DNA of 64,000 nt from CAYSCX01 sp964429575 (GCA_964429575.1 CAYSCX010000005.1:1-64000); one strand, 5' to 3'. Counted from the first letter of the stretch, positions 1-8,163 are shown. A program made the numbers and translations. The notes: a model not told the origin generated them from the sequence alone.

Positions 1-67
1 GAGCGGCGAGCAATCGCGACGCTCGCTGGATTTGTTTGCGTCGCGCGTGATGCCGGCGTTCACCTAG
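1..67 (+). CDS. C-terminal tail of a probable LLM-class (luciferase-like) oxidoreductase, cut by window edge
   Basis: Only the last 21 codons are inside the window, read from base 2 and ending in TAG at 65-67. The tail contains LDLFASRVMPAFT. An ending of the type LFA-x-x-VMPxF is common in luciferase-like flavin or F420-dependent monooxygenases. The catalytic part is not visible, so the family call rests on this short motif. A CoA-transferase and a VOC protein lie downstream on the opposite strand, which fits a catabolic neighbourhood. A tail this short could also belong to another protein family. Confidence 0.45.
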   Translation, partial: SGEQSRRSLDLFASRVMPAFT

Positions 68-289
68 CGCCGCTTCGCAGGATCGCACGCGCACAAACGT
101 CGTCAGAGCGGCTCTGATCGTGCGATCATGCTTGCGTCGGTCGAACGGATGCAGCCTGCGTGAGTGTTACCGCCGAACCCACCGGAATTCTCCCGCCCTT
201 GATCACGCGGCACGCGACGCCCGCACAGGCCGCGCGCCGCGCCTCTTCTGTGATGGCCGTCAACTGGCGGACGCCGGGTTCGCCGCGAT

Positions 290-841
290 TTACGCGGCGC
301 CCTGCCGCACCAACTCCTCCTCCGCCGCGCCGCCTTGGTAGCGCTCGACCAGCTTGTCCGGATCGAAGTTCACCCCGATTGGATTCTTCTCAAACTCCCC
401 CGAGCGGAACCAGCCATTTAACTCCTCGACCGTCGGGAAATTGTCGATTTGCATCTCGAGGCGATTCCCGTCGGGGTCCGCGTAGTACATCGACGTGGTC
501 GGCCCGTGATTGACGCACCACACCGGCTTGATGCCCGCCGCCTTGAGCCGTTCATAGTTGTGGAGCAAGTCGCCGAGCGTCTCATAGGTGTACGCGACGT
601 GTTCAAGCCCCGCCGCGTGCGGTGGTTTTTGAGCCACCTCGCCGAAGTGCGCGAGCGCGAGCCGATGGTGCTCGTCATCGTAGGTGAGAAACGCGATGAA
701 CGAGTTTTCGAACACCACGCGCGCGCCGAGCACGGTGGAATACCATTGCTTGCTCGCCTCCAAGTTAGTGCAGCGCAGCACAAAGTGCGCGAACTTGGCG
801 GGGCGGCGAATCTCGGAGAGCGAACCCAATTGGCGTGTCAT
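290..841 (-). CDS. VOC-superfamily protein, extradiol-dioxygenase-like
   Basis: This 183-residue protein belongs to the vicinal-oxygen-chelate (glyoxalase/bleomycin resistance/extradiol dioxygenase) superfamily. The likely metal ligands are His19 (FAHFVL), His81 (LEHVAY) and Glu129 (GNRLEMQ). The stretch NHGPTTSMYYADPDGN at 111-126 resembles the C-terminal part of biphenyl-diol dioxygenase-like domains. A single domain of this size is shorter than classical two-domain ring-cleavage enzymes, so the substrate cannot be assigned. An AGGTG ribosome site precedes the ATG. It probably shares a transcript with the CoA-transferase gene about 100 bp upstream, which suggests degradation of an aromatic or other organic acid. 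Confidence 0.8.
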   Translation of the reverse strand: MTRQLGSLSEIRRPAKFAHFVLRCTNLEASKQWYSTVLGARVVFENSFIAFLTYDDEHHRLALAHFGEVAQKPPHAAGLEHVAYTYETLGDLLHNYERLKAAGIKPVWCVNHGPTTSMYYADPDGNRLEMQIDNFPTVEELNGWFRSGEFEKNPIGVNFDPDKLVERYQGGAAEEELVRQGAA

Positions 842-939
842 TGGATCACCTCGGAAGATGATTGCTCGTCGTTTGATGCAATCATTCGACTCACCAGTAC
901 TCGCGCGGCCGGAGGCATGTCAATTCGGGCGCCCGGTGG

Positions 940-2121
940 TTATGCCACGACGCCTGCCGCGCGCAGCGATGCGAGTTCCTCCTGCGCGACGCCCATCGAC
1001 GTCAGCACTTCGTCGGTGTGCTCGCCGAGCAGCGGGGCAGGGCGGCGCAACTCCGACGGCGTGCCGCTGAACCGCGCCGCTGGCCGCGCTTGGCGCATCG
1101 CGCCCGCATGCGGATGCACACTCTCGACAATCAACTCGTTCGCGACTACCTGCGGATCGCGCAGCACTTCGTCGCGGGAGAGAATCGGCGCGCACGGCAC
1201 CTGCTGCGCTTCGAGACGCGCGAGCCACTCCGCCGATGATTTCGTCTTCAGAACTTCCGCCGTGCATTCAAGGCGCTCGGAGAGATTGCGGGCGCGCGCC
1301 GCGATGGTCGCGAAGCGCTCGTCGTCGATCCACTCGGGACGGTCGAGCGCCCGGCACATCCCGCGCCATTCCGTGTCGGACACCGCGCCCGCCGTGACAT
1401 AGCCGTCTGTCGTCTCGAACACCAGGTCGCGCGACGCTTGTCGATACGAACGTCCCTGCTGGTCGATGAACGTGTGCGCCGCCATCGCCTCGGGCCAGTG
1501 AAATGCGACGACCGCATCAAGCATCGCGAGCCTCACGTGCTGCCCCTCGCCGGTGCGCTCGCGCGCGAGCAGCGCCGCGGTCATCGCCTGCGCCGCGGTG
1601 AGCGCGGAGACGAGGTCCGGCACGATGAGCCTCATCATTCGCGGGCGCCCGGTTTCCTGATCGCCCTGAATCGATGCGAGCCCTGACAGCGCCTGGATCA
1701 CCGGGTCGTAAACGCGCTTGTGAATGTAAGGACCGGTCTCGCCGAAGCCGCTGATCGAAACGTAGATCAGATTCGGTTTAACCGCGCGCAGCGCCGGCTC
1801 GCCGATGCCCATCCGATCGACCGTGCCCGGCCGGAAGTTCTGGACGAAAATGTCGGCGCTCGCGACCAGCCGCTTGAGCAATTCGACTCCGCGCTTGTCC
1901 GAGAGATTGATAACGACCGAGCGCTTGTTGCGGTTGGCGGTCGCGAACGGCGGCGCGATGCCGCGCCGCGTCCCGCCCATCGCGCGCGTCAGATCGCCGG
2001 TGGTTGGCGGCTCGACCTTGATGACGTCGGCTCCCTGGTCGCCCAGCATCATGGTCGCAACCGGGCCGGAGATCATCTGGGTCACGTCGATTACGCGGTA
2101 ACCGTCGAGTGGGCCGGGCAT
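940..2121 (-). CDS. CaiB/BaiF family (class III) CoA-transferase
   Basis: This 393-residue protein has the class III CoA-transferase layout. The N-terminus GYRVIDVTQMISGP is followed by GADVIKVEPP near residues 30-38, NRNKRSVVINL at 63-73 and NFRPGT at 95-100. Asp169 in the PDL motif aligns with the catalytic aspartate of formyl-CoA transferase. Such enzymes move CoA between organic acids through aspartyl anhydride and thioester intermediates. The substrate cannot be read from sequence. The ATG at 2121 starts the conserved N-terminus. The gene is followed by the VOC gene on the same strand and diverges from the PRPP synthase gene across a repeat-filled spacer. A second, clearly different family member lies at 54753-55982. 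Confidence 0.92.
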   Translation of the reverse strand: MPGPLDGYRVIDVTQMISGPVATMMLGDQGADVIKVEPPTTGDLTRAMGGTRRGIAPPFATANRNKRSVVINLSDKRGVELLKRLVASADIFVQNFRPGTVDRMGIGEPALRAVKPNLIYVSISGFGETGPYIHKRVYDPVIQALSGLASIQGDQETGRPRMMRLIVPDLVSALTAAQAMTAALLARERTGEGQHVRLAMLDAVVAFHWPEAMAAHTFIDQQGRSYRQASRDLVFETTDGYVTAGAVSDTEWRGMCRALDRPEWIDDERFATIAARARNLSERLECTAEVLKTKSSAEWLARLEAQQVPCAPILSRDEVLRDPQVVANELIVESVHPHAGAMRQARPAARFSGTPSELRRPAPLLGEHTDEVLTSMGVAQEELASLRAAGVVA

Positions 2122-2227
2122 TGCAGTATCTCCGATGCGGCGCCGATGCGGCGCTTTGCTGCGGATAGACTAGCGCAGCGGGCGGCGCGCAGTCCTCTCG
2201 CCTGGATGCGATGGTCGCCATGGTTCC

Positions 2228-2388
2228 CTAGCAGGGTGCGGAAAAAGCTATTCAAGGTACGATGCGTTCAGCAACCAGGCTAGCACCCTGCATGAAAACT
2301 GGCTTCCTTCCTCAATACTTCTCCCCCTGACCAGGGGGAGATAAGAGAGAGGGAGCAGGCTGCGAAGCCTTTTCCCGCAGCCTGCTAG
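2228..2388. repeat. CTAG-bounded hairpin repeat, copy 1
   Basis: A 161-bp element begins and ends with CTAG. The left hairpin pairs GCAGGGTGC with GCACCCTGC, the central hairpin is CCCCCTgaccAGGGGG followed by a purine run, and the right hairpin pairs GCAGGCTGCG with CGCAGCCTGC. The same three-part layout recurs at 10742-10902 (also 161 bp) and, shortened, at 34421-34544. This copy lies between divergent genes and ends 14 bp before the PRPP synthase ATG. It may contribute to the 5' leader, but that is inference. Confidence 0.75.
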
Positions 2389-2402
2389 GATTGAGGCCGC
2401 TC

Positions 2403-3344
2403 ATGAACCTGACGCTCATCTCCGGCAATGCGAACCCGGCGCTCGCCGGCGCGGTCGCCATCAAACTCGGCACAAAGCTCCTCGCGCGGACTCTCGAACG
2501 TTTCCCCGACTCGGAACTTCACATCGAGATTCAGGAGAGCGTCCGCACCGCAGACGTTTACATTATCCAGCCCACCAGCCCTCCCGTTGACCTGCATGTG
2601 ATGGAGCTGCTGATGCTCGCCGATGCGTGCAGGCGCGCGGGCGCGGCGCGAATCACCGCGGTCGTGCCGTACGTCGCATATGCGCGGCAGGATCGGCGCG
2701 CGAGCGGCCGCGAGCCGGTTGGCGCGAGATTGGTCGCGGATCTGGTCGGTGCCGCGCATATCGATCGCATCGTAGCGATGGACACCCACACCACTGCGCT
2801 CGAGGGTGTCTATCCGGTGCCGCTCGAACACCTAAGCGCCGTGGACACCTTGGCAGCCGCGCTCGCGACCCGGATGCCATCCAACGGCGTCCTCATATCG
2901 CCCGACTTGGGCGGTGTGAAGCTCGCGGAGCGTTATGCGCGCAAGCTCAAGTTGCCGCTCGCCGTCGTGCACAAGACACGATTGTCGGGCTTGCAGGTGA
3001 AGGCGGTTTCGATAGTCGGCGACGTGACGGGCAGGACGCCGATCGTCGTGGACGACATGATCAGCACCGCCGGCACGATCGAAGCGGCGCTGCATGCCGC
3101 TTCTGAAGCCGGAGCTGCGCCCGGAGCGATTGTGGCTGCGACGCACGCGCTGCTCGTCGGCCCTGCGGTCGCGCGATTGAAGCCGCTCGGCATCGTTCGG
3201 CTGGTGGTGACCGACAGCGTCGCGCGTCCGAAAGGCACGCATGAGTTGCCGCTCGAGGTCGTGAGCATCGCACCGGTGCTCGCCGAAGCGATCTCGCGGC
3301 TCCATCAGGGCAAGTCGCTCGGCGATCTTCTGGTGCGCTCCTAG
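2403..3344 (+). CDS. prs: Ribose-phosphate pyrophosphokinase (PRPP synthase), divergent form
   Basis: PRPP synthase makes 5-phosphoribosyl-1-pyrophosphate from ribose-5-phosphate and ATP for nucleotide, His, Trp and NAD synthesis. The 313-residue protein has the flexible-loop motif YARQDRR (93-99), the conserved His129 in MDTH, Lys191 and Arg193 in VHKTR, and the PRPP-binding loop VVDDMISTAGT (215-225). The region normally reading DLHAxQIQGFF instead reads DTHTTALEGVY, so this is a divergent member. A canonical copy may exist elsewhere, which is inference. ATG 2403 was preferred over an upstream TTG at 2391 because the family N-terminus starts there. The TAG stop is part of the CTAG that bounds a small inverted-repeat element. 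Confidence 0.85.
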   Translation: MNLTLISGNANPALAGAVAIKLGTKLLARTLERFPDSELHIEIQESVRTADVYIIQPTSPPVDLHVMELLMLADACRRAGAARITAVVPYVAYARQDRRASGREPVGARLVADLVGAAHIDRIVAMDTHTTALEGVYPVPLEHLSAVDTLAAALATRMPSNGVLISPDLGGVKLAERYARKLKLPLAVVHKTRLSGLQVKAVSIVGDVTGRTPIVVDDMISTAGTIEAALHAASEAGAAPGAIVAATHALLVGPAVARLKPLGIVRLVVTDSVARPKGTHELPLEVVSIAPVLAEAISRLHQGKSLGDLLVRS

Positions 3345-3447
3345 TGCCGTTCCAACTTGTTGGTGCTAACTGACGTGGGAAAGTTTGCCAACCTGCCTCG
3401 GGGCAGCGTTCTATTGTCTTCGGTAAAAATAGTTGGAACGGCACTAG
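3341..3447. mobile_element. MITE-like element with perfect inverted repeats and CTAG duplication
   Basis: CTAGTGCCGTTCCAACT at 3341-3357 is the exact reverse complement of 3431-3447. Interpreted as a non-autonomous element, 3345-3443 (99 bp) has 13-bp terminal inverted repeats TGCCGTTCCAACT and is flanked by a 4-bp CTAG direct repeat. The left CTAG holds the prs stop codon, and the right one starts a further hairpin repeat. No coding sequence fits inside. YTAR-type 4-bp target duplications are known for IS701-family elements, but the parent is not in this window. Confidence 0.7.
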
Positions 3448-3575
3448 CAGGGTGTTGAGCGATGCCTTGAGTTCCCCACTGGCATCGACTTCACCTCTCC
3501 CGTTCCCCCTTCTGTCATCCTGAGCGGAGTCGAAGGATCTCGGAGGCTGCGAAGCGGCCGGTACCGGTCAGTTAG
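3444..3575. repeat. CTAG-bounded hairpin repeat, degenerate copy 4
   Basis: The first 15 bases after CTAG match the left end of copies 2 and 3 (CAGGGTGTTGAG), and the TTGAGTTCCCCACTGGCATCGA stretch parallels copy 3. The middle instead carries CCTGAGCGGAGTCGAAGG, a different motif. The right end is uncertain; GAGGCTGCGAAGC followed by TTAG at 3572-3575 may be its remnant. The element was probably intact before the adjacent MITE-like insertion separated it from the prs stop codon. Confidence 0.45.
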
Positions 3576-4461
3576 GGAATCCGCCGCGCGGAGTCCCGCC
3601 CCGTCTAGCCTCCCCGCCGCACCGTCTGGCAGCGCCATTCTCGAATCTGTACAAAAGGTGGAAGACCTGCGTGTCCCTTGGCCATCTCCGACGACAAACT
3701 ACGCCCGATCGTTTCTGACCTCGCGTGGCGCCCGCGCGCGAATTCGCGCGCAGTATTGAGCGGCGTCGCCGACACCATCGACAAGCTCGTCGCCCGCCTC
3801 CTCAAGACGCCCTGACTTCAGTCTTTTCCAATTAGTTCAGGGATGAATTAGTTCAGCCTTAACTTTCCCTCCCGCCCGCGCACATAATCCCGCGGGCGAT
3901 ACTCACCATGAATTCCTTGAATCGTCAGCCGGCGATCGCACGAAAATGTTTTTTGCGAAACGAACTCTCCTCCCACTTGCACCAAACCCTGCGAAATTCC
4001 TTGGAGATTTGGGCTTCGAGGCGAAAATCGGGCGTGCATGGTAAGCCCTTTTCGGTGCAATTTCGGGGCGCGTCCCGCCCTCTTGTTCTGCGTAGGGGCG
4101 CACGGCTGTGCGCCCATGCCGTTCTGCGTAGCGCGCCTCGCGGTGCGCCCCCGCGCCCTCTCCCGCTCGCACGGCATCGCCTGCGAGCGGCCTTTCCCAA
4201 GTCAGGGAGAGGCGCAGGAGGGACAGTAGGCGCACGACGCGCGAGCGTCGCAAATCGGGACGCCACCGCCCACCCGCGAATGTCAAATTGCGAATCGCCT
4301 CCGAACCATCAAGGCGCGGTTGCGGTGGTCTTCTTCGACCCTTTTCTCATCTTTCATCTAATTCGTGCTGCGCTCTCATTCACGGTCGCGGCACATTGAT
4401 TGCTCGACATAATACGCCGGGGTTCTGCCCCCGTTGGGATGCAGAGGGGAATCAACGACGT
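3576..4461. other. Long spacer without a confident gene
   Basis: No open frame here has a convincing start, a family motif and a ribosome site together. A 45-codon frame from TTG 3678 to TGA 3815 contains SDDKLRPIVSDLAW and looks protein-like, so it may be a decayed gene tail. A minus-strand frame ending at 3848 with the tail YVRGREGKLRLN also looks peptide-like but matches nothing I recognise. One arm of a dispersed palindrome is at 4092-4115. The last 200 bases, richer in A and T, probably hold the promoter of the REC-PAS gene. Confidence 0.5.
4092..4115. repeat. Dispersed palindromic repeat, copy A
   Basis: The 24-base string containing GGCGCACGGCTGTGCGCC is a near-perfect palindrome that can fold as an 8-bp stem. 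The identical 24 bases occur at 46629-46652, more than 42 kb away, also in a spacer. Two identical long palindromes in spacers point to a dispersed repeat family. Confidence 0.7.
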
Positions 4462-5295
4462 ATGACCAACGCAGCCGAAGCCGAAATCGCGACGCCTACC
4501 AATGGTGGGCCAGCCGCGCGCGCGACACCCAGCGCCAAACTCAATGGACGCCATCGGGTGGACGCGATTCCCGCCGAGTTGATCGTGGTCGAGGACAGCC
4601 CGGTCGAGAGTGCGGTGCTGCTCAACCGCCTGCGGCGCGCATTTCCTGGCGCAAACCTGGCGGTCGTCACCGCAGAGCACGAGATGCTCGAGCAGTTGCG
4701 CCGGCCGCGTTGCGACGTGGTCGTGACGGACTACTGGCTGGGATGGAGTGACGGCCTCTCAGTGTTGCAGCGCGCGAAGAGCCGATGGCCGGAGTGCCGG
4801 GTGATCATGCTGACCGGCAACGGCGGCGAGGATCTGGTGTCACAGGCGCTCAAGCTGGGGCTGGATGGCTATCTGTTGAAGCCCGACGGCATCGAAGCGC
4901 TCATACCGGCGATCGAGACCGCGGTGGAGACCAAGCGCCGCATCGAGTCGTTGGAGTTGCATGGTTCGGTGATCACGTCATTGCCCGAGGCGGTGTTCAC
5001 CACCGGGCCAGCCTCTACGATCACGTCATGGAATCCCGCCGCCGAGCGGCTCTACGGTTACGCGGCGGATGAGATTTTTGGGCGCGAGGGCAAGACGCTG
5101 GTCGCACCTCACGTGCTCAGCGAGACGCTTCGAATCGAGGCGCGCGTGCTCAAGGGCGAAACGATGACGCAGGTGCCGTCGGTGCACGTACGCAAGGATG
5201 GCAAACGCATGGACGTGTCATTGTCGCTCGCCCCGATTCGCGGCGCGCGAGGAGCGATCGGCGTCGTGCAGATCGCGCGCCGCGTCTATCGCTAA
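4462..5295 (+). CDS. Response-regulator receiver plus PAS-domain protein, no output domain
   Basis: This 277-residue protein has a linker of about 35 residues and then a receiver domain (about 38-155) with the acidic pair in VVEDS, phospho-acceptor Asp90 in VVVTDYW, Thr118 in MLTGN and Lys140 in LLKPD. A PAS domain (about 165-275) follows, with SWNPAAERLYGY and DGKRMDVSLS. No histidine kinase, DNA-binding or cyclase domain follows, so the protein ends after PAS. It may pass a signal by protein contact. ATG 4462 has a GAGGGG site 10 bp upstream, and the long upstream frame has no such support. It converges on the hydrolase gene with a 4-bp overlap of stop codons. Confidence 0.88.
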   Translation: MTNAAEAEIATPTNGGPAARATPSAKLNGRHRVDAIPAELIVVEDSPVESAVLLNRLRRAFPGANLAVVTAEHEMLEQLRRPRCDVVVTDYWLGWSDGLSVLQRAKSRWPECRVIMLTGNGGEDLVSQALKLGLDGYLLKPDGIEALIPAIETAVETKRRIESLELHGSVITSLPEAVFTTGPASTITSWNPAAERLYGYAADEIFGREGKTLVAPHVLSETLRIEARVLKGETMTQVPSVHVRKDGKRMDVSLSLAPIRGARGAIGVVQIARRVYR

Positions 5296-6557
5296 CCCGC
5301 CCGGCGGCGCTCAAGTAGCTTACGTGAGCCGCGCGCGAAGCTGGCGCCCGCACCCAGGTAGAAGTTTCGCGCGATGAACGACGGCTCGCCGGCCGCGAGT
5401 TTCTCCAGCACTTCGGCATTCAACTCGATCGCCCCGCGATCGTTCGGGTCGGCGTTGACCGCCAACTCCGCCAACGCGAGCGCGCGCTTCAGTTCGCCCC
5501 CCGATGCGAGTTCCCGCGCGCGCGTCATCAATTCGCCGCGGCCGCAGAGATTTAACAGATCATTCGCATGCTCGGTGCGCCGCGCCGGAAACATCTGCGA
5601 CGGCTCTCCCGTCCACCATCCCGCGTAGCGGCGGATGACGTCGCGCACCACGAACGGCGTGCAACCGTAAATCGGCGCAAGATAGCGCTTCGCTCGAAGG
5701 TCATCGGGCAGTTCGATGTTTGCCTCGATGATGTCGATGGGCCACTGCCCTGCGTTGAGCCGCCGCAGCACTTCGTCGTGGATAAAACGAAGCGCCCGTG
5801 CCGTCTCGCGCAGCAGCTCGTCGCATTCCGCACCGCGATAGACCGGGCCATGGCCTGGCATAACGTAATTGGGTTTTCGCCGCGCGATCGCTTCGAGCGC
5901 CTCCGCCCATTCAAGCGTATAGCGCTGAACCTTGTTCGGATTTCCGGTATTCGGCAGCGACGAGACGATCAGATCGCCGACCATCGCGGCGCGGCGGCGA
6001 GGCAGCCACACCCAGGTCGCATCGTCGGTCTCGCCGAGCGCGTGATGCAGCTCGACCGGTTCGCTCGCCAATTCCAACAGTTGCATTTCACGGTAGGTAA
6101 GGTCGGGCGGGTTGAACGAGTTATCGGCGAAGAGTGCATCGAGCGGCAGACTGATGCCGAACTGGAGCATGTTTATGTGCCGCTGCCATCCGCGCGTCAT
6201 CGCGTACCGGCGAAACCGCGGGGGGACATCTTCATGCGCCCAAACTCGCGGGCGCGTGTGACCGCGCGAGACGGCGTCATCGATGAACGCGCGCGTACCG
6301 AATGCGTGATCGCCATGGCCGTGCGTGTACACGATGAACGTCACCGGCTCATCGGTGACTTTTCGAATCGCCTGTACCGCCATCGCGCCCATCGCGGCGG
6401 AGCTGGTATCGGCCACCAGCATCTCGCCGTCTCCATATGCGAACGAGACGTTTGCGAACGCGTGATACAGAGCAAGCCCAGGCTCGATAACCTCGAGCTG
6501 ACCCATCATCGGGTCGACGGCGGGTGTTCTCGCGGCGCGAGAGGGAGTGGATGACAT
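5292..6557 (-). CDS. Metallo-beta-lactamase-fold hydrolase with alkyl-sulfatase-like dimerization region
   Basis: This 421-residue protein has an MBL domain with the zinc motif THGHGDH (His79, His81, Asp83, His84), a further likely ligand in HHALGETDD near 172, Asp195 in VGDLI and His236 in MPGHGPV. The C-terminal 150 residues, including GCTPFVVRDVIRRYAGWWTG and ELASGGELKRALALAELAV, resemble the dimerization domain of SDS-type alkyl sulfatases and related uncharacterised hydrolases. A sulfate ester or other ester or phosphate substrate is possible; none can be proven. There is no signal peptide, so it should be cytoplasmic. It is probably transcribed alone from the spacer before 6558. Confidence 0.85.
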   Translation of the reverse strand: MSSTPSRAARTPAVDPMMGQLEVIEPGLALYHAFANVSFAYGDGEMLVADTSSAAMGAMAVQAIRKVTDEPVTFIVYTHGHGDHAFGTRAFIDDAVSRGHTRPRVWAHEDVPPRFRRYAMTRGWQRHINMLQFGISLPLDALFADNSFNPPDLTYREMQLLELASEPVELHHALGETDDATWVWLPRRRAAMVGDLIVSSLPNTGNPNKVQRYTLEWAEALEAIARRKPNYVMPGHGPVYRGAECDELLRETARALRFIHDEVLRRLNAGQWPIDIIEANIELPDDLRAKRYLAPIYGCTPFVVRDVIRRYAGWWTGEPSQMFPARRTEHANDLLNLCGRGELMTRARELASGGELKRALALAELAVNADPNDRGAIELNAEVLEKLAAGEPSFIARNFYLGAGASFARGSRKLLERRRAG

Positions 6558-6732
6558 CGCAGTGTCCTCCTGCTTCTGAAGAGTCGCGCGTCAGGATGGC
6601 GACAAGTGTACAGAACCGTTATTTTCGTACGTTAAACCGCCAACACAACAGATCGGCGGCGGTTCATCTTGGCACACGCGGCAAATGATGCGTGGGGGAT
6701 CTCACGAGGAATCGGAACGTCGAGGAGGAGCG

Positions 6733-7038
6733 ATGAGCCACAGAACTACCACGCGAACGCTAAACCGGAGCCGGAGATTGGCGCTCGCGCTCGCGGGAGT
6801 CGCAGGGCTTGGGTTCCTTGCGGGATGCTCGAGCTACACCGCGCCGCCCGCGCTAACCTCAGGCGAAAAGCGGGCTTTGCAGAACTTCAATTTGGGCCGG
6901 TGCCAACAACTCGAGCCGGGACTCTATCGTTGCCCGACGTCGGACAAGGTACTTTGCAGCCCCGGTTTCGCGCGTACCGACGTTGAGTGCGTGCAGGTCG
7001 ATGCGACCGGCGTGGTCCTGCAGCAGGAAGGCATGTAG
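6733..7038 (+). CDS. Small predicted lipoprotein
   Basis: This 101-residue protein starts at an ATG preceded by GAGGAGGAGC. A positively charged start (RTLNRSRR) and a hydrophobic stretch lead to the lipobox LAGC, with the lipidated Cys near residue 32. The mature part is short and contains four more cysteines (GRCQQ, YRCPT, VLCSP, VECVQ), which could form two disulfides in the periplasm. I do not recognise the family. It lies ahead of yacG and lpxA on the same strand, but an 86-bp gap makes co-transcription uncertain. Confidence 0.7.
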   Translation: MSHRTTTRTLNRSRRLALALAGVAGLGFLAGCSSYTAPPALTSGEKRALQNFNLGRCQQLEPGLYRCPTSDKVLCSPGFARTDVECVQVDATGVVLQQEGM

Positions 7039-7124
7039 GAGCACGAGCGATTGCCCGCCGCGCGGCGCCCCCCGCGTTGCGCGCGAGCAGCTTATCTGGC
7101 AGGTTTTGCAGCAGGTGGAAGCCG

Positions 7125-7313
7125 ATGCGCTGTCCCGTCTGCCGCAAGACCACTGACACTTCGCCGGTAAATTCCTATCGCCCATTCTGTTCGGAGCGTT
7201 GCCATCTGACAGACTTGGGCACCTGGGCCGGTGAAGGTTACCGCGTCGCGGGCGGCAAGACCGAAGACCGCGAGCACCCCGACGATCTCAAGAAAAAGCC
7301 GATCCTCCACTGA
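7125..7313 (+). CDS. yacG: DNA gyrase inhibitor YacG family zinc-binding protein
   Basis: This 62-residue protein matches the YacG family. It has the N-terminal zinc motif CPVC (residues 3-6), the second pair FCSERC (21-26), the conserved LTDLGTWAGEGYRV stretch, and a charged tail with DDL. In Escherichia coli YacG binds GyrB and inhibits gyrase. Whether that role holds here is inference from the family. The start is the ATG directly before the first zinc pair, as usual for the family. lpxA begins 14 bp after the stop, so the two are probably co-transcribed. Confidence 0.85.
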   Translation: MRCPVCRKTTDTSPVNSYRPFCSERCHLTDLGTWAGEGYRVAGGKTEDREHPDDLKKKPILH

Positions 7314-7326
7314 AGCGGCGCAAGCG

Positions 7327-8163
7327 ATGTCGTCGAGCGCCGGTCCGGAAAACTCCCCGCCGCGAATTCATCCGAGCGCTGTGGTCGGGGCAAACGTCGA
7401 GCTTGGCGCAGCTGTTGAGGTCGGCCCGTTCTGCTTTCTCGACGGAAATATTCGAATCGGCGCCGGCACGCGGCTGGTCAGCCACGTCACGCTGCTGGGC
7501 GACACGGAGCTGGGCGCGGGCAATGTCCTGCATTCGTTCGTCGTGATCGGCGACGAACCGCAGGACCTGACTTATTCCGGCGGGGCGCGCCAGGTGAGGA
7601 TCGGCAATCGCAACATTTTTCGCGAAGGCGCAACGGTGCATCGAGGCAGCGAACGCGGCGCCGTAACCATGATGGGCGATGACAACTTCATGATGCAGAA
7701 CTCGCACGTCGCGCACGATTGCCGGGTCGGCAATTCGACGATCATCGCGGGCGGTGCGCTGCTTGCGGGGTGGGCGGAGCTGGGCGACCGTGCGCTGGTC
7801 TCGGGCAACTGCGTCGTGCATCAGTACACGCGCATCGGGCGTCTGGCGATGATGCGCGGGCTTAGCCGCACCAGCCGCGACGTCCCACCATTTTGCATCA
7901 TGGACGGTACGCACACGTTGCGCGGGATCAACGTGATCGGGCTGCGTCGCGTGGGATTCGGCGCCAAGTCGATCGCGTCGCTCAGACACGCCTTCCAGAT
8001 GCTGTTCGGCACGCGGCAAAACTTGAAGCTCGCGGTCGAACGCTTACTCGCTTCGGGAGAGCCGACGCCGGAAGTTGCGGAGATTATCGAGTTCATTCGC
8101 GCATCGAAGCGCGGCGTCGCATTCGGCCCGCATCATAGCGGGGTTGGTGACGCGGACGAGTGA
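7327..8163 (+). CDS. lpxA: Acyl-ACP--UDP-N-acetylglucosamine O-acyltransferase (LpxA-type)
   Basis: LpxA begins lipid A synthesis by acylating UDP-GlcNAc at O-3. The 278-residue protein has a left-handed beta-helix of hexapeptide repeats (about 10-190) and a helical C-terminal domain. His127 and His130 in NSHVAHDC match the catalytic His region of E. coli LpxA. The position normally reading LAGH is LAGW (Trp149), and the usual NN pair is GG, so it is divergent. The C-terminal part keeps GINVIGLRRVGF. No lpxB, lpxD or fabZ lies next to it, unlike the common lpx cluster. Its presence implies an LPS-bearing outer membrane. Confidence 0.85.
   Translation: MSSSAGPENSPPRIHPSAVVGANVELGAAVEVGPFCFLDGNIRIGAGTRLVSHVTLLGDTELGAGNVLHSFVVIGDEPQDLTYSGGARQVRIGNRNIFREGATVHRGSERGAVTMMGDDNFMMQNSHVAHDCRVGNSTIIAGGALLAGWAELGDRALVSGNCVVHQYTRIGRLAMMRGLSRTSRDVPPFCIMDGTHTLRGINVIGLRRVGFGAKSIASLRHAFQMLFGTRQNLKLAVERLLASGEPTPEVAEIIEFIRASKRGVAFGPHHSGVGDADE

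Noticed and set aside
3848..4177. Minus-strand frame ending YVRGREGKLRLN
   Set aside because: The end looks peptide-like, but the first 50 residues are low-complexity, there is no ribosome site, and I know no family. Noted in the spacer entry only.
5568..6554. Plus-strand open frame of 328 codons opposite the MBL-fold hydrolase
   Set aside because: Composition is that of a reverse-frame shadow (Arg/His-rich). The minus strand has clear zinc motifs.
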